In this document: one piece after another, positions 58,801 to 64,000 of the stretch
Numbering within the stretch: the stretch's first letter is position 1
Layout of the letters: each line of letters begins with the position of its first letter
Assembly (NCBI GenBank): GCA_017506865.1
Contig: JAFCMP010000527.1
Location: forward strand, 620,001-684,000
Direction of reading: 5' to 3'
Origin: Tribonema minus
Lineage: Eukaryota > Sar > Xanthophyceae > Tribonematales > Tribonemataceae
DNA: 64,000 nucleotides
The notes under the pieces: model-generated
Databases searched by the model: none
What the model saw: the letters and a program-made list of their open reading frames with translations, nothing else
What the model was told of the DNA's origin: nothing
Made by a program: the position numbers and the translations under genes

Positions 58801-59278
58801 CACTGCTCACGGGGCGGGTGGCTGCTTTCACTGGTGCACCAGGCCCAGCGGCCATCAAGAGGTGTTCATAGCGTAGGCCGTCCAGCCCTCCTGCCTTCCC
58901 CGCCCCTGCTGCGGACAAGGTCGACATTATGTCTGCCGCCTCCACCTCGAGGCGCCGTCCGGCTGCGCTGGCAGCATCCTCAGGCCTATCGCTGTGATCA
59001 TGTGCCTGACCCGATTCGAAGACAGGACTGCCGCTGCCAGCTGGCCCGGTGGTCGTTGCCACCCCTGCGCTGTGTAAGCAGTGCCGCCGGGCGTCGCGTA
59101 CCAGGCCGCGCACTTGCTCCATTGGCGTATCGACTACCCCCGGCCGGGTGCCAGTTTCAGGGTGCTTTGCTGCCAGCACCTGTGCCGTGAACATCACGAC
59201 CGCATATATGCGTGATGACCCTGCCGCGGATGCTGGTGGCGATGCTCGTCTTGCGCCCCTGATCCGACCAGGCAGCAT
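55808..59278 (-). CDS. Non-LTR retrotransposon protein: reverse transcriptase with restriction-like endonuclease
   Basis: One uninterrupted ORF of 1156 residues with high GC, the only long true ORF here. Reverse transcriptase blocks in order: GLDGLRYEHL (about 132), KRRPIACSSVWRRLLGS, motif A LDCENAFNSVDR (about 278), motif B GCQQGDPLGPLYFAVA (about 334), motif C FLDD (about 385), motif D GLRVRPDKS (about 414), then a GGLGMPLLG thumb-side block. A Cys/His cluster CPWRC...H...C lies near 931. A restriction-like endonuclease pattern follows: YRAD (about 991), VLDTSV (about 1018), a Lys region (VKHH) and ESYG. This order (RT, zinc cluster, endonuclease, no APE domain) is that of the R2/CRE/NeSL/Utopia-type elements. 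All RT catalytic aspartates look present. The start and any N-terminal DNA-binding domain are uncertain. It lies tail to tail with Sec3. Confidence 0.85.
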   Translation of the reverse strand: MLPGRIRGARRASPPASAAGSSRIYAVVMFTAQVLAAKHPETGTRPGVVDTPMEQVRGLVRDARRHCLHSAGVATTTGPAGSGSPVFESGQAHDHSDRPEDAASAAGRRLEVEAADIMSTLSAAGAGKAGGLDGLRYEHLLMAAGPGAPVKAATRPVSSASPGLAGDSESDVMEPAFAHHLAKVFTTLLVEPELLPEQSQRLLRAAALSGIGQKRRPIACSSVWRRLLGSTAARSVKGKISGLLASMSQFGVGYRSGVEHVAARARVWHELYGTTIQLDCENAFNSVDRAAIVRGLMLFCPELLPHFESVYCGDTAPEMRVEVNGEARIICSHLGCQQGDPLGPLYFAVAAAFLLFYPDGVNATPGSMPAYGHSTAEPPAPHCAFLDDLNVLQAAYFDDAAAAGVAEVIRRLAAGGLRVRPDKSLAIAMRGTVFDEAARARLRALDIPFVDTTMPESSQGFTSVGVPVGHPAYVHAAMSKHLVDAGTWRLSWQLAGMARHHLQAAQFILRRSLTKRMGFLARVVDTALSETWLHAFDGFCAWTLERMLHLHGCSTAAAMKSHLLAACTAGDNEEASRGSVLVLPRLGPPELTDIAVPLRASRLPERRGGLGMPLLGLLAPAAYTAQACTTLRPAIIHATVAAGALRLGTDEHGAVTWFAQHSCAIREDQGLPPIIEAVRRSTRALTADGGEKSRTAVAEQLPASLLRWAADTTAAASTLPTAVQAIYAATAVTETVTTEPAPHTHGIVPASGAEAAAAAATVPGPQAAAAAAPSTPAKTQTSAEESSCSGGQEDDDDDWEAYADEICRKVVPRRRRGHFTHGLQAGLSNVLRRQYEDCLVEDLEAASAGAVGKPTQAAPIGDSRDTSRRRQQASARVLAQLRSQRASGAMAWMSVPPTANDRPGAAPMSSMAAATMILIAIFIDGWGIQGEVCPWRCSDVSPTSTHAISCPSQHIRGHNATHTAQKRCLQRILRQHHVSIVRNEDASVFKVPGYRADTVIDPGCLHFSSAYRNKGIVLDTSVRAPTASSYLTGKTNASKTDGYAAGVGEDAKVKHHTGTLTSSWAFVPFVQESYGRLGKQTSLFVKELAMHSALCSGGGKADVLRKAGLAKRQILIELSISLARELAERVMAYTRGARMLGCVAAPVSKLLGHSAD

Positions 59279-60195
59279 TGACGGTTAACAATTGCATTTG
59301 CTGCAGCAGACTACAGACAAAACAGATTAGCAGTCTTCTATAGTGGTTGCGGATTGCCAGTTGCGGGTTGCGCGTTACGGGGTGCGGGTGGAGAGTACAG
59401 CAAACGCGCACAAGGCAGGCTACTTACTAAGTCAGTCGGAGCACCATGCGTGAGTTGCAGATATGTTGGTACGTGCCGCGAACGGTGTCGCGTGTTGTGA
59501 TGCAGATACATTGTGGTACTGCTTTTAGGTACCGTGTCGCTACCCGTCGCAGCGAGCTTGTGCAACAAGAACCGTACAAGTGCAGCGCCCACCTTCTGCA
59601 TTACATCAGCACCATGCCAGCGGCAGCAGCGGCATCAGCAACAATCGGTACTTACACTGTAAGTGCTCCTGCTTGGCGACCTGATTTATCTGAGCCCGTT
59701 TCTGAACAGCTCTCAGCGTGTATGCTGCGATGCTGATGTCAGGTAGGGCAGAATAGGTGACGTATTGTAGTCAATGCTGGATATCCTCTGCTCTTTGCTT
59801 CTTGTTGCTAAAGCAAAGTAAAAGGCGCACATTCTGCATGCTGCTGTCGCGTAGCCGATGCGACGATTACAACAAGCAGCAACACAATCTTGTAATCGAT
59901 GGCATGTGCTACAGTACACAACAGCACCAGCCGGAGCAGTCAAGTTTTCATTGCGTTCAAGCGAAAATCAGGTTGCGGGTCGCGGGTCGCGGGTGGGGAG
60001 TGCAGCTTCCTGCGCCTGAGCCCTTGCCCGCGATCCCCAACTTCCACCCGCAACCCGCAACCCGTATCCGGCAACCCGCAACCAGCAACCCTCAACCCGC
60101 AACTCGCAACCCGCAACCCGCAACCCTCTATAGACCACTGCTAATCTGTTTTGTCTGTAGTCAATTGCAGCAATTGCAACCGTCAATGCTGCCTG
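59266..60195. repeat. Inverted repeat of about 100 bp flanking about 0.73 kb
   Basis: 59266-59365 (caggcagcattgacggttaa ... agactacagacaaaacagat tagcag) matches the reverse complement of 60095-60195 with few changes, including the tctgttttgtctgtagtc core. The left arm overlaps the start of the retrotransposon ORF (ATGCTGCCTG); the right arm contains the same ATGCTGCCTG and then differs. Both arms end in TTGCGGG-type heptamers facing the loop. Confidence 0.8.
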
Positions 60196-61060
60196 ACTCA
60201 TGAGGTCAACTTTTCATTGCGTTCAAGCGAAAATCACGTTGCGGGTTGCGGGTTGCGGGTTGCGGGTGGACTTGGGGATTGCGGGCTGGAAGGGCTCAGG
60301 CTCAAGAAGCTGCTAGAGCGTGTGTCGTGCTGTGACTGTGGAGGGGAAAGCGGCGCAGGCGCCTGCTGCTGCTGCTGCTGGTGGTGGTGGTGGTATCCAC
60401 GGTGCGTTCACTGATGTGGCAGTGATATTAAGATTAGGCTGCTACCAGAGGTCATGCTGTGCCCTGCGTGCAGCAGCGTCTTGATGTGCTCGTCCGCGAC
60501 CGCTATCTGGAACCCCTACCCGCAACCTCCGGCTTGCTCAAAGTCACCATCATGTATAGCAACTGCTGCAATAATTTGTCGCATGCAAAGGTTAAGGTTT
60601 AGTCGAAGCCTTGTGTTTCTGCAATGGAGCAAAGAAAAAAGAGGCTGACACAGGTAACGGGTGAAGGTGGCGGCTTGCCGCTGTACGGAAGTGCGTCTCG
60701 TCTACTTGTGTGATTCTAATCTCATGAAGATGTACATGGCTCCTTGCAGTCACAACCGCTATTTGCATCCTGTACTTTTATTATTGTGTAGGTCCACAAC
60801 CCCTTGGCCTGACCAGTGCACTACGATTGCAGAATATGCAATATGTAAGGAAATATCTCTGTCTATAACATCTACAGTCCGTTCCAGTCTAGCTCCTCCC
60901 CAGTACCTGCAAACGACTGCAGACCAATCTGTCATGTTAAAGCAAGTGCAACTTCCAGCTGCCATGCTCACCTGAAGTCATAAGCATATCTTGCTACGGT
61001 AAACAGAGGTTGAGGTTGCGGATTGCGGGTTTGCGAGTGGAGATTGCGGGTCGCAAGCTG
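59341..61060. repeat. TTGCGGG / CCCGCAA heptamer arrays
   Basis: Short arrays of a telomere-like heptamer occur at 59341-59395, 59971-60000, 60044-60126 (opposite strand), 60238-60270 and 61012-61052. The arrays at 59971 and 60044 face each other and could form a hairpin around 60001-60043. Near-identical flanks (ttcattgcgttcaagcgaaa) precede the arrays at 59946 and 60211. Confidence 0.85.
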
Positions 61061-61335
61061 GCACTCACGCAAACGAAGCTGCTGAAGCGTGTTTCCTCCT
61101 AGGATTGCGGAGAGAAAGCGGCGCACGAGCTGCTGCCGGGTTGAGGTGCGTTCACTGGTGTCGTGTGTTGTCCAGATCACGGTGTGCTAACAGAGGTCAT
61201 GTTGTGCCACACATGCAGTAATCATGCTGTTTTCCGCAACCCGCTACCCGGAGTCTCTACTGCAACCTCTAAGTTGCGCAACGAGCAATATTATGCAGCA
61301 ACTGCGCCGGGTCGTCGCATCCAGAGGCAACCATC
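60238..61335 (+). repeat. Direct repeat, two copies of about 0.33 kb, about 770 bp apart
   Basis: 60238-60590 and about 61010-61330 share, in order, a heptamer array, a ctgct(g)a(g)agcgtgt block, gaaagcggcgca, ggtgcgttcactg, cagaggtcatg(c/t)tgtgcc and a ccgcaaccc/ctacccg block. The copies are clearly diverged. No coding frame is conserved between them. Confidence 0.65.
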
Positions 61336-61721
61336 AAACATATGGTATTGCCACTAGGTAAAGGCATTGATCCATGTAGTGCATAGTGGTAGTGGGTGGC
61401 AGCTCTACGGAGTTGCAGTTCATCGATTTGTGTTATCATCATATTCTCTTGTAGATATATTGGTCATACCGTACCACCTTCACAGCCCACTTGCTGCTGT
61501 ACATATGTAAATACTCCCCCTGTAGTGATGGATTGAAGGAGTTTGATATGCCACGTCTATTCAAATTTTGTAAACTGACCATGGTTTTGCCTCAACATGC
61601 AAGAACATAACATTCGGGTGTTGTCTTACCCCAACACATCAAAAGCAGACAGAAGAGACACCCAAGTACCATGCACAAATGTGAACACGCTGTACTCAAT
61701 TTTCCTTTTGGTTGATGATAA

Positions 61722-62470
61722 TCACTGGTAATTACCTAATGCAACATCTACTGCTGCAATACAAAGTGTTGCTGTGGGTCTGCTGCTGACATTAACTGCT
61801 CTCGGCTTGTCTGCATAACCGTCCAGCGCATCATCGTTTATACACATCAGCACATCAACTTGCTCCATAGGCGTGCTCCTCAGCAGAGCGCTTACAACTA
61901 GTAGTACCACATCCCGCTGCGCGGGTCCCATCATCTCTCCGCTGCAGTCTTGCACTGGACGTTCAAACTGAAATCAAAACCATTTATTGGTTCTTGACAC
62001 TCCCTAGTGATTATCTAATGCAGCTTTTGATTGTACAACATACTCTGCATGCTGCTGTGGGCCCGCTGCTGACAGAACCGCCCTTGGCTGTGCTTCGTAA
62101 CCGTCCAGGGCATCATCGTCCAAAAGCACCAGCACATCAGCCTGTTATCTTCATACGCGAGCACAGGGCTTACGAGTATCACTCATGTCCATGGCCACAT
62201 CCCGCTGAGAGTGTCACATTATCGCCACTAAGTCTTAAACTGATGCTGAAGTAGCTACTGCTGACGCCTTCAAGTCGCTGCACGTAAGCATGCGATTCGT
62301 TGGCCTTCTTGGCAATGACAAGAGCGCCGCACTGGTTTTGCTTTGAACCTCATTCTGCATAATATGCATTTGCGGGTTGTCCAGTGCACTCGATAGCTCA
62401 GCGTCTGTGTCAGCGGCTGCTGCTACATCCAGAGCGATTTGGTATCGATGTACGTGCCTGCATCGGGCAC
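61722..62470 (-). CDS. Tentative exons of an unknown gene, including a duplicated exon
   Basis: On the minus strand, about 62460-62275 is open (ALDVAAAADTDAELSSALDN then PQMHIMQ). An overlapping frame there reads CGALVIAKKANESHAYVQRL, so one of the two is false. 62142-62045 is bounded by aacag and gtatgt and reads ADVLVLLDDDALDGYEAQPR. About 61955-61722 is a diverged copy (VDVLMCINDDALDGYADKPR) that stays open to a stop. The DDALDGY block suggests a real coding exon that was later duplicated. No family recognised. Confidence 0.35.
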
Positions 62471-62712
62471 AGGTACAGTTTGAGCTGTGAGCACATCGGG
62501 CAGCAGCTGCTGGTGCAGCTGATGCTGTTGTAGCCTCTGGCTGGTAGCCATGCACGTATGGTGGCTGCCGCTGCTGTTGCTGATAACGACATGTCTCTGT
62601 TAATCTCAAACGAAGATGGCCGCAAGACGGCACTCTACATGAGCCGACAGAGCAACTATCTGCTCAGATTTGGCCAACACAGCATTGATTTAATTTCATG
62701 TGCGGCCACAAG

Positions 62713-63339
62713 CACAGCCCGTGTCGGCATGCGCAGCAGCTTTTGGAGGCAAAGCTGCCTAGAGAGCTTCAGAATGAACTGCTGCGGATTGTCACCGTGC
62801 TCTCTGAAGGTACATTTTGAGAAGGTCAGTGCCACCAGCAGCACTACGTGTCAATTCACCATCATACCATGACCATATATATCTAATAGCAGCAAAAACA
62901 GCAGCGCCAGCACAGCAGCCCGCCAAATTGCATACGTAGACATCGATAATGGTTTCCTTCGCGTTGCTGCTGCCACCTGCACTGGCAAATGCCAGATGAA
63001 GCCACGCTTGTGCTCAAGTAACGAAACTTCATTGCTGTGAATGTGTTGCTTTCCCGTTGTTGCTGTATTTCCCCAAAACATGTCAGGTGAAGAAATGCAT
63101 CCTCACCATTGCTCATAACGAGTCAACATGTGAGGCCGTCTTTGTGCACGGGTTGCATGATCATCTACACATTGCTCAGATAGTGGTATCGAACAGGACG
63201 GGGTCTCATAACCTTCCCCATTAAGTAATTCGCTTTGCTTGGCGCTGTAGTTAGATAAAAAAGCCTATGCTTTCATTTTACTTTTTGTCGTTCAGAAGCC
63301 CATGATGTCTCCAGAAGAGCTGCGCCTTGCTGTTGCCAG
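62713..63339 (+). CDS. Tentative exons of an unknown gene on the plus strand
   Basis: Three exon-like stretches. 62713-62809 lies between acaag and gtacat and contains RHAQQLLEAKLPRELQNELL then RIVTVLSE. 63087-63153 follows tgtcag and contains KKCILTIAHNESTCEAVFVH. 63296-63339 lies between ttcag and gtacac and reads KPMMSPEELRLAVAR. Codon use and borders look real for the first and third. Phases between them do not join without a missing exon. Just upstream, 62590-62655 reads NDMSLLISNEDGRKTALYMS, slightly like PUM3/Puf6 repeats, but too little to call. The gene would continue past the right edge. Confidence 0.35.
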
Positions 63340-64000
63340 GTACACCGCTCAGCAGCAGCATTTGACAAAAAGTGCTCAGCTGCACTGAAGGCCCCTGTAC
63401 AGGGTCGCCTGTTGATTTGCGGATGTGGAGGGTTTGTACCCCTCACTCTATTGCGCTCTGGCTCACAGGTATGTGGGGCCTAGGCAGCTGCGCTTGTTCT
63501 TGTCCTCTTCAGCTGCAGCGCTTCTAGGAGGGGGGGATTACTCAGCTATACATGTTCCAGCCCACACCGCTCATCCCCAATTTCACGAATGTTGGACCTG
63601 ACCAACACATGCAGTTAAGGCGGTCTCGCAACAACGCAAGTTGCTGTATTCACGGCACATTTGTCCTTACCTGGCACCTGCATGCAACCCTCGCTAGCCA
63701 TGGGTCCTTGCCTCCTGGATCCAGGCAAATCGCGCATGCAGCCATTACGCCAACTGAGACAACACATTACCGTGCTTACCAGTTGTAAAGAGTCCATGTG
63801 CAGCATGATCTATGCAGTGCTTGAAAGCTTTTGTGTGTGCGTTTGCTGTACATTCTGTTACAAACACATGGCATTTTATGAACTTAGGCACACGCCCTTC
63901 TTGCCGTCTGCTCAATTCAAGTAGTATGGTTGATGTATTTATGTTGCGAGACTTGTAGTGCAGCATGCATGAGTATTTTTGTCACGTGTCAGCCTGTGGG
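63340..64000. other. No supported feature
   Basis: This may be an intron of the plus-strand candidate before it. Open frames here overlap each other on both strands and lack exon borders. Confidence 0.35.

Larger units (their letters stand above)
59279..61721. other. Repeat-rich region without a supported gene
   Basis: Apart from the inverted and direct repeats and heptamer arrays already listed, I see no exon with coding character. The stretch 61340-61720 is AT-richer and shows nothing. Confidence 0.4.

Noticed and set aside
55808..59278. Host gene alternative frames on the plus strand in the RT region (up to 200 residues)
   Set aside because: They are GC-rich shadow frames of the intact minus-strand reverse transcriptase.
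1..64000. tRNA, rRNA, CRISPR, prokaryotic operon or phage features
   Set aside because: I looked for tRNA T-loop words, rRNA-like blocks and evenly spaced short repeats with unique spacers. The repeats found are exon-edge copies or simple repeats, and no RNA gene was supported.

Overview
This window is nuclear DNA of a eukaryote with many small exons and long introns, most likely a green alga of the order Chlamydomonadales. The reasons are: short GC-rich exons (mostly 50-200 bp) in introns of 0.2-2 kb with GT-AG and some GC-AG borders; no operon structure, Shine-Dalgarno sites or prokaryote-like ORF packing; many degenerate TTAGGG (human-type telomere-like) patches inside introns; and Gly/Ser/Ala/Gln-rich low-complexity inserts in conserved proteins. 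A Haematococcus-like alga is my best guess, by inference only. Almost every long ORF apart from one reverse transcriptase is spurious, so genes had to be rebuilt exon by exon. I trusted a model most where reading phase carries through every junction.

Layout, left to right. (1) Minus strand, 244-11265: a 14-exon gene for a coiled-coil protein of unknown function, running off the left edge, with all 13 junctions in phase. (2) Plus strand, about 12.48-14.81 kb: weaker exon-like stretches of one or two unknown genes. (3) Minus strand, 14896-21658: an unknown low-complexity protein gene with a clear 5' half and an uncertain 3' half. (4) Plus strand, 22253-25599: a four-exon gene for a small cysteine-rich, single-pass membrane protein of JTB type. 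(5) Minus strand, 27460-30528: a TMEM234 (UPF0546)-like membrane protein gene whose first exon is present in two intact copies; its last exon was not found. (6) Plus strand, 31579-55140: a 24-exon gene for exocyst subunit Sec3 (EXOC1), with N-terminal PH-like domain, helical core and Gly/Ser-rich tail. (7) Minus strand, 55808-59278: an intact 1156-residue non-LTR retrotransposon ORF with reverse transcriptase, zinc cluster and restriction-like endonuclease. (8) 59.3-61.4 kb: inverted and direct repeats with TTGCGGG heptamer arrays. (9) 61.7-63.4 kb: weak exon candidates on both strands. The recognised genes are unrelated housekeeping or membrane-traffic functions; they form no pathway cluster.

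The most striking signal is structural. At least a dozen exon edges, in at least three genes and on both strands, are tandemly duplicated into the neighbouring intron so that each extra copy carries the exon edge and its splice site. The copies decay into ladders of decoy donors (for example 33.6-34.4, 40.6-41.0, 41.8-42.1 and 7.5-7.9 kb) or decoy acceptors (40.1-40.5, 45.7-46.0, 46.7 and 39.0 kb). This looks like a local mode of intron growth and possibly of splicing regulation. Other points of note are the many GC-AG introns with perfect consensus, a TIR element with C/G runs whose empty site is preserved in a neighbouring tandem repeat (54125-54685), and the heptamer-rich inverted repeat beside the retrotransposon.
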